From contig JADHWI010000025.1 in assembly GCA_016783565.1 (NCBI GenBank), positions 1-35,808 of the forward strand: DNA of 35,808 nt, written 5' to 3'. The notes under the pieces are model-generated. The model searched no databases, had not been told where the DNA came from, and worked only from the letters and a program-made list of their open reading frames with translations. Numbering within the stretch: position 1 is the stretch's first letter; each line of letters begins with the position of its first letter. Below, piece after piece: positions 17,220 to 26,373 of this stretch. A program made the position numbers and the translations under genes. The stretch comes from Kiritimatiellia bacterium. Lineage in GTDB: Bacteria; Verrucomicrobiota; Kiritimatiellia; UBA8416; JADHWI01.

Positions 17220-18443
17220 ATGGTGATTCTTGCATGGCTTCGACGCATTTTCGTACTCCTTCTTCCGGGTATTGCGGCGATTGTTGCGATCCTGGTCGCC
17301 TCGGAGCATCTGGCCAATCTGCGACACATTCCTCTGTGGCTGCAATCCCTGCCTTTCATCATGCTCTTCTCATCCATCGCACTTGGCATCATGTTTCGGC
17401 AAACTCGAATGGTCATGCCGGGAATAGTGCTGGCAGCCGTAACGATGCGCTGCGCGCCCAATATCGCGATGGTCGATACCACAACCATGCGGGCAGCCAT
17501 TCTACTGCCGGTTTGGTTTGCCGCATGCTATCCATTACGAGAACAACGCTTTCTCAGCTTATGGAGCTTGCTTCTGCTGATCGTTGCGACTGCTGTCAGC
17601 GCCAGCCTTTTTCTACCTATTACGCCAGCGATCGATGACCGACTTACCGCGCTGATTAATATGACCTCTAACGAACATTGGAGCGCTTTCTCTTCACTTC
17701 CGATCCCGGCTCTTGTTCTTACTGTCATCGCCGCCATCGTATTACTGGTTAACCGCAAACTCACGCTGGGTGCACTGTTGCTGCAATGCCTGATCCTGGC
17801 ACTCATGGCCCTGGATGCGCGTGGTCCATATGGCCACGACTGGGCTAATACCTTTTTCTGCACAGCCATGAGCGGATCAACGTTTCTTCTGCTCTGTGCA
17901 GTTTTGACCGGGATATGGCAACATACCTTTATCGACGAGCTAACCGGCTTACCGGGCCGTCGAGCACTGCGACAACACATGACATCGCTTGGAAAACGGC
18001 AGGCCCTGGCCATCGTCGACGTCGATCATTTCAAAAAAATCAATGATCGACATGGTCATGACGTTGGCGATCAGGTGTTGCGATTCCTGTCATCCCGGTT
18101 GCGCGCTTTTCGACACGGTACAGCGTATCGTTTTGGAGGCGAAGAGTTTGTTATCGTCTTGAAACGCGCAGATCCAAAAGATCATTTTTCGCGTCTGGAT
18201 GCATTACGCCAGGATATTGCCGACAAACGTTTTGTGCTGAGATCTCTGGATCGTCCCCGCAAGAAGCCTCGCAGCAAAAAGCAGAAAAAACCGAAAACCA
18301 CTTCTCGCACTATAAAAGTCACCGTCAGCATAGGAATGGCCATGCGGTCAGAGAAAAACCGTAAACCGGACAACATCCTTCAAGCCGCCGACAAAGCCTT
18401 ATATCGCGCCAAACGCGGTGGAAGAAACCGGGTGAAGAAGTGA
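17220..18443 (+). CDS. Membrane-bound diguanylate cyclase (GGDEF domain)
   Basis: The 407-residue protein has about seven transmembrane helices (1-235) and a C-terminal GGDEF domain. DELTGLPGRRAL is at 239-250, VDVDHFKKINDRHGHDVGD at 266-284, and an intact GGEEF at 306-310, so it should make c-di-GMP. The inhibitory RxxD site expected just before GGEEF is missing (RHGTAYRF). A strongly basic insertion of Lys, Arg and Pro (about 345-363) precedes TVSIGMA, which is unusual. No good ribosome binding site is seen before the ATG at 17220. Repeats flank the gene on both sides. Confidence 0.9.
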   Translation: MVILAWLRRIFVLLLPGIAAIVAILVASEHLANLRHIPLWLQSLPFIMLFSSIALGIMFRQTRMVMPGIVLAAVTMRCAPNIAMVDTTTMRAAILLPVWFAACYPLREQRFLSLWSLLLLIVATAVSASLFLPITPAIDDRLTALINMTSNEHWSAFSSLPIPALVLTVIAAIVLLVNRKLTLGALLLQCLILALMALDARGPYGHDWANTFFCTAMSGSTFLLLCAVLTGIWQHTFIDELTGLPGRRALRQHMTSLGKRQALAIVDVDHFKKINDRHGHDVGDQVLRFLSSRLRAFRHGTAYRFGGEEFVIVLKRADPKDHFSRLDALRQDIADKRFVLRSLDRPRKKPRSKKQKKPKTTSRTIKVTVSIGMAMRSEKNRKPDNILQAADKALYRAKRGGRNRVKK

Positions 18444-18463
18444 AACGGCTGATAAACATCGCA

Positions 18464-18700
18464 CGCCGCCGTCCCTACCACTCCACTTCCAACTCATCAA
18501 GGTAGGGCGGTCAGTCCCTTGACCGCCGAGCCACATCCGGACGGCGAGGGACCGCCGTCCCTACCGCTCCACTTCCGGCTCATCAAGGTAGGGCGGTCAG
18601 TCCCTTGACCGCCGAGCCTCATCCGGACGGCGAGGGACCGCCGTCCCTACCACTCCACTTCCAACTCATCAAGGTAGGGCGGTCAGTCCCTTGACCGCCG
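18464..18700. repeat. 86-bp tandem repeat with long hairpin potential
   Basis: CTCATCAAGGTAGGGCGGTC begins at 18493, 18579 and 18665, exactly 86 bp apart. Within a unit GGTAGGGCGG and CCGCCGTCCCTACC pair, with inner GGTCAGTCCCTTGACC and CGGACGGCGAGGGACCGCCG elements, so each unit can fold into a large hairpin. The array sits between a diguanylate cyclase gene and the convergent small membrane protein gene, whose stop codon (18685-18683) is in the last unit. Confidence 0.9.
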
Positions 18701-18937
18701 AATTTTCAATTGCCGCAGCCACCCTCCTACAAACTGACCGGCAAAGTAGGCGGCAAGAAAACAGGGAAACGTGCACCACTGCCAACCCAGGCCACTGAGA
18801 ATGCGCATGGCGGCTATCAGCGGAATGGGAAGGTGCACGGCAGCAAACCAGGCTACAGAGAATTTCCGAACCCCGGCACGCCAGAACCCGAATGGGATAT
18901 TTAGAACCAGCACAGCAAATAAAACCGCAAAAAGCAT
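18683..18937 (-). CDS. Small conserved membrane protein
   Basis: This 84-residue protein starts with a hydrophobic helix (1-17), then IPFGFWRAGVRKFSVAWFAAVHLPIPL and a second and third hydrophobic stretch ending in FAGQFVGGWL. I recall similar small proteins of about 75 residues in other bacteria with the same PFG-x-WR-x-x-VRKFS-x-x-W pattern; function unknown. It starts 12 nt after the ABC exporter stop, so it is the last gene of that operon. The final five residues (RRSRD) and the stop come from the 86-bp repeat, so the original C-terminus may have been altered. Confidence 0.75.
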   Translation of the reverse strand: MLFAVLFAVLVLNIPFGFWRAGVRKFSVAWFAAVHLPIPLIAAMRILSGLGWQWCTFPCFLAAYFAGQFVGGWLRQLKIRRSRD

Positions 18938-18949
18938 AGACGGAGCGTC

Positions 18950-20692
18950 CTATAATACGTGGCGATTATACAGATCGAAGTAATAGCCACGACGTGCGAT
19001 CAATTCCTCGTGACTCCCTTCCTCCACCACGCCACCCTCGCGCAACACGTAAGTATAGTCCGCACGCCGAACCGTCGAAAGCCGATGTGCGATAATCAAC
19101 GTGGAACGCCCTTCGCATAATGCGTCCATTGATTTCTGAATCAACTCCTCTGACTCAGTGTCCAACGACGAAGTGGCTTCATCGAAAATAAGTACCGACG
19201 GATTCTTCAGAAACAGTCGTGCAATCGAGACGCGTTGCTGCTGACCTCCGGAAAGTTTAACTCCCCGTTCACCTACCAGCGTGTCGAATCCATTGGGAAG
19301 CGCTTGAATAACATCATAAATGTGAGCATTCTTCGCCGCCTCAATCAATTCTTCCTCCGTAGCTTCCGGGCGACCAAACATGATATTTTCACGGATACTG
19401 GAATCAAACAAAAAGACCGATTGTTGAACAATTCCGATCTGTCGACGCAGATCATATTTCCGCAGATCCATAATATCCAAACCATCGACACGAATCACGC
19501 CCTCCTGGGGTTCATAAAACCGTGGGATTAGTGATGCAATGGTGGATTTCCCAGCGCCTGATTCCCCCACCAGGGCCACAGCCCGGCCGGGTCGCACATG
19601 AATATTGACATTCTGAAGCACCCAATCGGGATCATCCGAATAATATTTGAATGAGACATTCTCAATCTCAATGTCCCCCTTAACCTTCGGCAGAGCAATC
19701 GCATTGGGCCGGTCTTCAATATCCGGAGACTCATCCATGATCTCTACAAAACGCTCAAATGCCGCCACACCCTGCTGATATTGCTCCATAAACCCGGTCA
19801 GGCGACGAATGGGCTGAAACATATAACGGCGGTACATGAGAAAACCTATCATCTCCACCAATTCTAAATGACCGTAATGCACCAACAGCATACCACCGCC
19901 AATAATAATCACTGAATAGGACTCGAGAATGAACATCATGCCGGAATGAAAGCCCGCCATTTGTCCATACATATTCGTCTTCGCCATACAAAATTCTGAA
20001 TTCACATCATCAAACTGTTCAATGGCATAAGATTCCTTGGCATAGGACTGAACTTCGCGAATTCCCTGAATGGCATTTTCCACGTTACTATTGATATCCG
20101 CCACCCGTCGCCTTACCTCTCGAAACGTACGACGCAAACGCAGACGGTATACGTTGCCCCAGATCAGGATCAACGGCATGGGAATCATTACAATGATGGC
20201 CATCTGCCAATTCATGATAAACATGAAAATGAGAGAGCCGCCCAGCAGGCACAATGAGATGAGAAAATCTTCGGGCCCATGATGAGCCAGCTCACTGATC
20301 GTGAACAGGTCATTGGAAATCCGGGACATAATGTGTCCCGTTTTGGTATTGTCAAAATAACGGAACGATAGCTTCTGAAGATGGCGGAACAAATCGCCGC
20401 GCATTTCTGTTTCAATGCGAGTCCCGAGAATATGTCCCCACTTCACATTAATAAACTCAGCCAATGCCATCAGAAGAATAAGCACACTGAGCACCGCAAT
20501 CGTATACCAGATGCCCGCCAGAGAGGCCTCGGAAAGTTGTTCACGCCCCAGCATACGTACTACCAGGAAAGGAATTACGATCATGAATAGGGCACGCAAT
20601 GCTGCGGTCGATAGATCAAGCGTCAGCAAACGACAATGCGGCCGATAATACGCAAGAAATCGTTTTAAGAGATGGCGTGTGTCTTCTGACAT
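18950..20692 (-). CDS. ABC exporter, fused permease and ATPase (MsbA-like)
   Basis: The 580-residue protein is a half-transporter: a six-helix type-1 exporter domain (about 20-310) and a nucleotide-binding domain with Walker A GESGAGKST (376-384), signature LSGGQQQR (480-487), Walker B LIFDEATSSLD (501-511) and His-loop AHRLSTV. It should work as a homodimer moving a lipid, peptide or drug out of the cytoplasm. The ATG at 20692 has AAGG close upstream; a GTG two codons earlier is also open. The gene lies 8 nt after a secreted-protein gene in an operon headed by an ECF sigma factor, so its cargo may relate to envelope stress or to that secreted protein. Confidence 0.93.
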   Translation of the reverse strand: MSEDTRHLLKRFLAYYRPHCRLLTLDLSTAALRALFMIVIPFLVVRMLGREQLSEASLAGIWYTIAVLSVLILLMALAEFINVKWGHILGTRIETEMRGDLFRHLQKLSFRYFDNTKTGHIMSRISNDLFTISELAHHGPEDFLISLCLLGGSLIFMFIMNWQMAIIVMIPMPLILIWGNVYRLRLRRTFREVRRRVADINSNVENAIQGIREVQSYAKESYAIEQFDDVNSEFCMAKTNMYGQMAGFHSGMMFILESYSVIIIGGGMLLVHYGHLELVEMIGFLMYRRYMFQPIRRLTGFMEQYQQGVAAFERFVEIMDESPDIEDRPNAIALPKVKGDIEIENVSFKYYSDDPDWVLQNVNIHVRPGRAVALVGESGAGKSTIASLIPRFYEPQEGVIRVDGLDIMDLRKYDLRRQIGIVQQSVFLFDSSIRENIMFGRPEATEEELIEAAKNAHIYDVIQALPNGFDTLVGERGVKLSGGQQQRVSIARLFLKNPSVLIFDEATSSLDTESEELIQKSMDALCEGRSTLIIAHRLSTVRRADYTYVLREGGVVEEGSHEELIARRGYYFDLYNRHVL

Positions 20693-20700
20693 ATGCACCT

Positions 20701-21123
20701 TCAGCGTGCCACGAAGACGAGCAAAAGCTTCCCAGTTGATGCCGGCAATCCACCGAGCACCAGAGGAGTTTTGTCGCGCAATGCAACGGTCGTATTAATT
20801 AATGCTTTATTACCGCGACGCACCTGTATCTTGAGTTGCCCCTGCGCCCCACTGCACTGCACGCTGTATCCGCCAAGTGACCGGGTCTCACCAGCAGGAA
20901 GACGCATTGACGTAGAGCCTTTCAGGCTGAAATGATTATACGGCAGACTACGCTGAAGCACCCCTGCCACATCTGACAACCCACTGGAAGAGGCTTGCTG
21001 TTGCTGCGTGGCGTGAATCAGGCGAACGGAAAGGGTTTGACCCGCCTGTGCCGAAAAAACCCCTGCCGCCAGCAGAAAGATTGCCACCACACACAAACTA
21101 AATTGGTATCGATAATTATTCAC
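20701..21123 (-). CDS. Secreted protein of unknown function in a sigma-factor operon
   Basis: The 140-residue protein has a signal peptide (1-27, AQA|GQ). The mature part is about 113 residues of alternating hydrophobic residues with several Gly-Leu-Gly turns (LGGYSVQC, LVLGGLP), consistent with a beta-rich periplasmic domain. A single Cys remains. It starts with GTG, whose last two bases and the next A form the upstream stop TGA (GTGA overlap, 21123-21120), so it is coupled to the putative anti-sigma gene. I recall no named family. Confidence 0.72.
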   Translation of the reverse strand: MNNYRYQFSLCVVAIFLLAAGVFSAQAGQTLSVRLIHATQQQQASSSGLSDVAGVLQRSLPYNHFSLKGSTSMRLPAGETRSLGGYSVQCSGAQGQLKIQVRRGNKALINTTVALRDKTPLVLGGLPASTGKLLLVFVAR

Positions 21124-21491
21124 GCGTCATTATTCTCCAGATCCATGATCCAGACGATGGTACCGTGGGATGACTCATCCTCCATTATGAGAACTCCGCC
21201 ATGAGATGCAACCACTTCCAGCGAATTTATTTGATTGCTTACATCCATGGACGGACCACGCAAAGAAACCACGCCAACAATGGACAGCAAAAGCGCCATG
21301 GAAGCCATGGCCAGAACACGACGCGGTATAATCGGAAACCATGAGAGACTCGGTAAAGATTCTTCCTGCACACGGTAACGGGCGTGAGCGCGAAAATCAG
21401 ACCAGAATTCATCGCTTTCCCGATTGGATTGCGGTGAGGATGCCTGACCGAGAGCGTTAAAGGCCGCCGCCGATTTCTTCTTATCATTCAT
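21120..21491 (-). CDS. Putative anti-sigma factor, single transmembrane segment
   Basis: The 123-residue protein has a charged N-terminal half with DEFWSDFRAHARYR (27-40), one hydrophobic segment (59-77), and a short periplasmic tail rich in Asp and Glu. It overlaps the 3' end of the ECF sigma gene by 8 nt and the next gene by 4 nt. Topology and position indicate an anti-sigma partner that would hold the sigma factor at the membrane. No zinc-binding anti-sigma motif is visible, so the role is inference. Confidence 0.68.
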   Translation of the reverse strand: MNDKKKSAAAFNALGQASSPQSNRESDEFWSDFRAHARYRVQEESLPSLSWFPIIPRRVLAMASMALLLSIVGVVSLRGPSMDVSNQINSLEVVASHGGVLIMEDESSHGTIVWIMDLENNDA

Positions 21492-22050
21492 GGTTCATCT
21501 CCGTTTCAAGAAGCACTCGAAGCTTTTGTTTCCCGTTGAACAGGCGGGACATCACCGTACCCATGCTAACGCCCGTAGCCGCCGCGATTTCCGAATAAGA
21601 CAACCCGTCTGTATACCGGAATTGCAATGCGATCCTGTGCACCTCCGGTAATCGGGCCAGAGCTTGATGTACGCGCTGAATATCCTCATTGCGCTCCATA
21701 ATGTGGTCTGGTGACTCCTGTTTCGTATCAGGTAGCTGTCGATAATCCTCAGGGTCATCATCTGGCAACGGCACTTCGCCTCGTCGGGAACGTGACCGAA
21801 TATGATCCAGAGCACAATTATGCGCAATCCGGTAAAGCCATGTTTTCAACGACGCTCCCCGTCGAAATCGAGGCATTCCCCGCCAGGCTTTAAGAAACGT
21901 ATCCATAACAACATCATCCGCGCTATCGGGGCCCACAAGACGATACGCTACGGCATAAACAAATCCGCGGAGCGGCTCAAAAAGCTCCGCAAATGCATCC
22001 ATATCGCCAGATGCCGCGCGTCTGATTAGATCTCGAGAACCCATGTTCAT
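21484..22050 (-). CDS. ECF-type RNA polymerase sigma factor
   Basis: The 188-residue protein has region 2 ([54 protein letters not shown]) and region 4 ([42 protein letters not shown]). The linker is long and acidic ([21 protein letters not shown]). It starts at the ATG at 22050 or the ATG two codons later; neither has a strong ribosome binding site. It heads a five-gene operon: putative anti-sigma, secreted protein, ABC exporter, small membrane protein. It probably controls that operon. Confidence 0.94.
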   Translation of the reverse strand: MNMGSRDLIRRAASGDMDAFAELFEPLRGFVYAVAYRLVGPDSADDVVMDTFLKAWRGMPRFRRGASLKTWLYRIAHNCALDHIRSRSRRGEVPLPDDDPEDYRQLPDTKQESPDHIMERNEDIQRVHQALARLPEVHRIALQFRYTDGLSYSEIAAATGVSMGTVMSRLFNGKQKLRVLLETEMNHE

Positions 22051-22213
22051 TTATTATGACGCCTTAAACGCTGCGTTTATTCACTCTTTTGCGATCTTGA
22101 GGCCCATAGACTGCTTTCTGCAAGCTTCAATCTTGCACATAAATGCTAAACTCGACTTTCTATCAACAGCATGTCAACCTGTTCGCTGTAAAAACCATTA
22201 CGGGAGATTTTTC

Positions 22214-22372
22214 ATGCGTTACGTCTGCATTAACTGTGCATACATTTATGATCCTGTTCAAGGTGACCCGCTTAATAATATTCCACCCGGCATCCCTTTT
22301 GAAGATCTTCCGGAAGAATGGGTTTGCCCCATGTGTTATGCAACGAAAGACAAATTTGATCCTCTTGACTGA
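22214..22372 (+). CDS. Rubredoxin
   Basis: The 52-residue protein has the two CxxC knuckles that bind one iron: Cys5-x2-Cys8 and Cys38-Pro-x-Cys41. [10 protein letters not shown] and [13 protein letters not shown] are conserved in the family. The residue after the last Cys is Tyr where Gly is usual. GGAG lies 7 nt before the ATG at 22214; longer 5' extensions are not supported. Rubredoxins carry single electrons, often in oxygen or peroxide detoxification in anaerobes. The fused methyltransferase/reductase gene starts 14 nt downstream. Confidence 0.95.
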   Translation: MRYVCINCAYIYDPVQGDPLNNIPPGIPFEDLPEEWVCPMCYATKDKFDPLD

Positions 22373-22386
22373 AGAAGGAGTCTCTC

Positions 22387-24225
22387 ATGCAACCATTTCT
22401 TGACGCTATACGCGAAACACCCCAGATCTTTGATGGGGCCATGGGCACCATGATTTACGAAAAGGGCGTCTTCATCAATGCCTGCTATGATGAACTGTGC
22501 CTGACGCGTCCGGATCTTGTGAGAGAGATTCACTGTGAATATGTCGCCGCAGGTGCAGATGTCATTGAAACCAATACCTTCGGCGCTAACCGCATTCGGC
22601 TTGCCGAGCACGGCTTGGCCGACAAAGTGACGGCCATTAATACCCAGGCGGTCAAACTGGCACGTGAAGTCGCCGACGATAATATCTACGTGGCCGCATC
22701 AGTCGGACCATGTCTGAATAGCCATCAACTCTGGTCAGACGATACTGCGGAACCCATCCGGGCTGCCTTTTCCGAGCAAATTCAGATACTCATAAACGCT
22801 GGTGTGGATCTGATCATGCTGGAAACCTTTGTCCATCTGGGTGAGCTACTTTTGGCGGCTGAATGTGCATCCGGGAAGGGCGTGCCGGTCTTTGCCTCCT
22901 TCACCATTAATGAACATGGCCACACTCTCGTGGGAAATACCATCAAAACCATGGTTCATGCTCTTAGCGAATGCCCCTTTGTCGATGGACTGGGCATCAA
23001 TTGCGGAGTCGGACCCTCTCATGCATATGAAGCCACAGAGCAGATTTTATCACTCACAAAAAAACCTCTGGTCGTCATGCCTAACGCAGGCCTTCCGAGA
23101 CAGGTAGAAGGGCGCACTTTATACCTTACCAGTCCTGAGTATTTCACAGAGTATGCCAAGCGGCTTATTGAACTCGGTGCACGTGGCGTTGGCGGATGCT
23201 GCGGTACGACACCCGCACATATCCGAGTCGCTTCCAAAGCCGTAAAATCACTCAGTAAGGTCAAAAAACACGTCGATATTCAACGCTATGAACCCGAATC
23301 TTCTCAAAACATAACCCTGGTGCCTCCTGCTGAGAAATCACAATTCGCGCGCCGTATTTTAAATGGAGAAAAAGTCACATCAATCGAACTGCTTCCGCCG
23401 CGGACATTTGATCTGACCGTTTTCCTGGAAAAAGCCAAACGCTGTCACGAAGCAGGCATCGATGCCATTAATATACCCGATGGCCCGCGTGCCAGCGCAA
23501 GGGTTTCCCCCATGATTGCCGCCATTGCTATGCAACGCGAGGTAGGCATAGAAGCCGTATTACATTATTGCTGTCGCGATCGCAATCTTATCGGAATGCA
23601 GTCCGATCTGTTGGGCGCTTATGCGGCTGGTCTTCGCAATGTACTCATCATTACCGGAGACCCGCCCAAGCTTGGGGACTATCCGGATGCGACCGGCGTG
23701 TTCGACGTGGATGCCATCGGCCTGACGCGGGTGGTCAGTAATCTCAATCGGGGGTTTGATGTGGGTGGCAACCCTTACGGAGCTGCTACAGGAATCTTTG
23801 CCGGTGTGGGCGCCAACCCTTGTGCCATATCATTCGACTATGAGATAGAACGCTATCAACAAAAGGTGGAAGCCGGGGCAGAGTTTAGTATCACTCAACC
23901 CATTTTTGATGTGAACGCGTTATTCCGTTTTCTGGACAAGGCAGAGCAGAATGATGCGACCATACCGGTTCTCGCCGGTGTCTGGCCGTTAACCAGTTTC
24001 AAAAACGCAGAATTTATGCGCAATGAAGTCCCTGGAGTGGAAGTGCCTGATGCAGTCATGGAGCGTATGGCTCGTTGTAAAACTAAAGAAGACGGCATTC
24101 ATGAAGGCATCGCCATCGGACAAGAAATATGTGAAAAAATCTCTGATCGTGTTGCCGGCTTTCAGGTCAGCGCCCCATTCGGCAAGGTCGATATTGCTCT
24201 TAATGTGCTGAATTTACATGGGTAA
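22387..24225 (+). CDS. Bifunctional homocysteine S-methyltransferase / methylenetetrahydrofolate reductase
   Basis: The 612-residue protein fuses two enzymes. Residues 1-290 are a homocysteine methyltransferase domain with FDGAMGT (15-21) and zinc ligands Cys206 (INCGVG) and Cys271-Cys272 (GGCCGTTP). Residues about 320-612 are a MetF-like domain with Glu334 in SIELLPPR, ITGDPP, and QPIFD. The order is that of Bacillus YitJ-type proteins. It would reduce methylene-THF and supply methyl groups for methionine. AAGGAG lies 6 nt before the ATG. A rubredoxin gene lies 14 nt upstream; reduced rubredoxin or ferredoxin as electron donor instead of NADH is a speculation. Confidence 0.95.
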   Translation: MQPFLDAIRETPQIFDGAMGTMIYEKGVFINACYDELCLTRPDLVREIHCEYVAAGADVIETNTFGANRIRLAEHGLADKVTAINTQAVKLAREVADDNIYVAASVGPCLNSHQLWSDDTAEPIRAAFSEQIQILINAGVDLIMLETFVHLGELLLAAECASGKGVPVFASFTINEHGHTLVGNTIKTMVHALSECPFVDGLGINCGVGPSHAYEATEQILSLTKKPLVVMPNAGLPRQVEGRTLYLTSPEYFTEYAKRLIELGARGVGGCCGTTPAHIRVASKAVKSLSKVKKHVDIQRYEPESSQNITLVPPAEKSQFARRILNGEKVTSIELLPPRTFDLTVFLEKAKRCHEAGIDAINIPDGPRASARVSPMIAAIAMQREVGIEAVLHYCCRDRNLIGMQSDLLGAYAAGLRNVLIITGDPPKLGDYPDATGVFDVDAIGLTRVVSNLNRGFDVGGNPYGAATGIFAGVGANPCAISFDYEIERYQQKVEAGAEFSITQPIFDVNALFRFLDKAEQNDATIPVLAGVWPLTSFKNAEFMRNEVPGVEVPDAVMERMARCKTKEDGIHEGIAIGQEICEKISDRVAGFQVSAPFGKVDIALNVLNLHG

Positions 24226-24308
24226 GACAATATAAGTCGCCTCATGGTTGTGTGGTTTGATTCTGAAGTCCGGTTTTTTATCTGGAATCCTAATATGGAG
24301 ATCACACG

Positions 24309-25997
24309 ATGAAAAAGAAAACGTGCACCTGCCATCGGCAATATTCATCTGCCATAACAGAAGGGGTTGAGCGCGCAGCAAGTCGTGCCATGCTTCACGC
24401 TGTGGGTTTCTCAGACAACGATTTCCAGAAATCTCAGATAGGGGTCGCCTCCACATGGAGCATGGTTACACCCTGCAACATGCATATTGACAAATTGGCA
24501 AGGCAATCTGAAAAAGGAATCAACGCAGCAGGCGGTAAAGCCGTTATCTTTAATACCATTACGGTTTCTGATGGCATTTCCATGGGAACCGAAGGGATGA
24601 AATACTCACTTGTTTCTCGTGAAGTCATTGCAGATTCCATAGAAACCGTTTGTGGATGTGAAGGCTTTGACGGCCTGGTTGCCATTGGTGGATGCGACAA
24701 AAATATGCCGGGATGTCTGATCGCCATGGCCCGATTGAACCGGCCGTCTATCTTCGTTTATGGCGGCACTATTTTACCGGGAAAACATGCGGGACGTGAT
24801 GTGGATATTGTTTCTGTATTCGAAGCCGTGGGTCGCCATGCTCGTGGAGACATTAATGACTCCGAACTTCATGATATCGAATGCTGTGCCATTCCAGGTG
24901 CCGGATCTTGTGGCGGCATGTATACTGCAAATACGATGGCTTCCGCCATTGAAGCCATGGGTATGAGCCTTCCCAACAGCAGTGCTCTCGCAGCGGTTTC
25001 TCAAAAGAAACGTGATGATTGTCGCAATGCCGGCGCTGCCGTTCTTAACTTGATTAAAAAAGGAATTCGTCCTTCTGATATCCTCACACGTGATGCGATG
25101 CTCAATGCCGTCACTATCGTAACCGCTCTTGGAGGATCCACTAATGCGGTCCTTCATCTCCTGGCCATAGCACATACGGCAAACATTAAACTTTCCATTG
25201 ATGACTTCACAAAAATCGGTCGAAAAGTACCTGTTCTCGCAGATTTAAAACCAAGCGGTCAATATGTCATGGCTGATCTGGTTCGCATTGGTGGTGTAAC
25301 CCCGTTGATGAAAACATTATTAAAAGCCGGTCTTCTTCAAGGCAACTGTCTCACCGTTACAGGTAAAACGCTTAAACAAAATCTGCATGGAGTGAAGCCA
25401 TATCCCGCTAAACAACAGGTTATTCGACCCTTAAACAATCCCATCAAACAAACAGGTCATCTTGTAATATTGCGCGGTAATTTGGCCCCAGAAGGTTCTG
25501 TAGCAAAAATTTCTGGTAAAGAAGGCACACGTTTCGAAGGTAAAGCACGCGTCTTTTCATCCGAAGAAAAAGCACTACAAGCGATTCTGGCCGGCCGCAT
25601 ACGTAAAGGACATGTTATCGTGATCCGTTATGAAGGACCTAAAGGCGGTCCAGGCATGCGCGAAATGTTATCACCCACATCCGCTATCATGGGTCAGGGA
25701 TTAGGTAAAGATGTTGCTCTTATTACAGACGGACGATTTTCCGGAGGTAGTCATGGTTTTGTTGTCGGCCATATTACCCCTGAAGCAGCCATTGGTGGTC
25801 CCATTGCATTAATTAAAAACGGTGATCCTATTATTATTGATGCAGATAAATGCTCAATTACTCTTAACGTACCCGTAACTGAATTAAAACGTCGTAAGAA
25901 AGCCTGGAAGCCTATGCGTGCGCGTTACACACGTGGAGTCCTTGCCAAGTACGCGGCAACCGTTAGCACGGCATCTGTAGGTGCTGTGACAGATTAG
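24309..25997 (+). CDS. ilvD: Dihydroxy-acid dehydratase
   Basis: The 562-residue protein has the Fe-S ligand cysteines Cys56 (TPCNMH), Cys129 ([10 protein letters not shown], with Lys131 expected to be carbamylated) and Cys201 ([14 protein letters not shown]), plus GRFSGGSHG near the C-terminus. It catalyses the third step of valine and isoleucine synthesis. GGAG lies 8 nt before the ATG. The gene is alone, without ilvB, ilvN or ilvC next to it. Its base composition is more AT-rich than the genes before it. The 83-nt leader shows no clear attenuator. Confidence 0.97.
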   Translation: MKKKTCTCHRQYSSAITEGVERAASRAMLHAVGFSDNDFQKSQIGVASTWSMVTPCNMHIDKLARQSEKGINAAGGKAVIFNTITVSDGISMGTEGMKYSLVSREVIADSIETVCGCEGFDGLVAIGGCDKNMPGCLIAMARLNRPSIFVYGGTILPGKHAGRDVDIVSVFEAVGRHARGDINDSELHDIECCAIPGAGSCGGMYTANTMASAIEAMGMSLPNSSALAAVSQKKRDDCRNAGAAVLNLIKKGIRPSDILTRDAMLNAVTIVTALGGSTNAVLHLLAIAHTANIKLSIDDFTKIGRKVPVLADLKPSGQYVMADLVRIGGVTPLMKTLLKAGLLQGNCLTVTGKTLKQNLHGVKPYPAKQQVIRPLNNPIKQTGHLVILRGNLAPEGSVAKISGKEGTRFEGKARVFSSEEKALQAILAGRIRKGHVIVIRYEGPKGGPGMREMLSPTSAIMGQGLGKDVALITDGRFSGGSHGFVVGHITPEAAIGGPIALIKNGDPIIIDADKCSITLNVPVTELKRRKKAWKPMRARYTRGVLAKYAATVSTASVGAVTD

Positions 25998-26000
25998 AGC

Positions 26001-26165
26001 TTTTCAGAACATGCCGTGCAAAGCACGGACGTATCATCGTCCCTCAGCTACGCTTCGGCTTTGGCTCATAGAGCCAACTTTACATCAGCCACTTGTCGTG
26101 TCGGCTCTATGAGCCGATTCATGTCTTTCCGAGACATGCCGTACAAAGCACGAGAATATCAGTAT
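26001..26165. repeat. Structured repeat element with flanking direct repeats
   Basis: Related sequences ACATGCCGT(G/A)CAAAGCACG occur at about 26009 and 26134, each inside a longer match (26001-26036, 26124-26161). Between them are GGCTCATAGAGCC (26063-26075) and CGGCTCTATGAGCCG (26102-26116), both palindromic. 26064-26094 also matches 153-184. The element fills the gap between ilvD and tRNA-Gln. Confidence 0.6.
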
Positions 26166-26199
26166 CAGAAAATTTGTTAATCATGACCAAGAAAAGAAA

Positions 26200-26273
26200 T
26201 GGTTGCCCGACTAGGATTTGAACCTAGACTGATTGATCCAGAGTCAACTGTGCTACCGTTACACCATCGGGCA
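26200..26273 (-). tRNA. tRNA-Gln (anticodon CTG)
   Basis: The reverse complement folds as a tRNA: acceptor TGCCCGA/TCGGGCA, a T-arm with GGTTCAAATCC, and an anticodon loop CTCTGGA closed by GTTGA/TCAAT. The anticodon CTG reads CAG (Gln). The 3' CCA is encoded. It lies 100 nt downstream of dnaN on the same strand. Confidence 0.95.
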
Positions 26274-26373
26274 TCCAAAAATATTGACGACGAAGCGGGA
26301 GAGTATAGGGCTTGCACCTTCTGCTACAAGTCCGAAAATAAAGAATTATCGCTCTTCCGTTCTATTAGGTTCT

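Noticed and set aside
11111-18700. CRISPR-like arrays at the two tandem repeats
   Set aside because: Units are 86 and 123 bp and similar along their whole length, with no unique spacers and no cas genes.
22051-22213. Possible SAM or cobalamin riboswitch before rubredoxin-methyltransferase
   Set aside because: I found no conserved core motif of either class in the 163-nt leader.
24226-24308. Possible attenuator or leader peptide before ilvD
   Set aside because: No run of Leu, Ile or Val codons and no terminator hairpin is visible.
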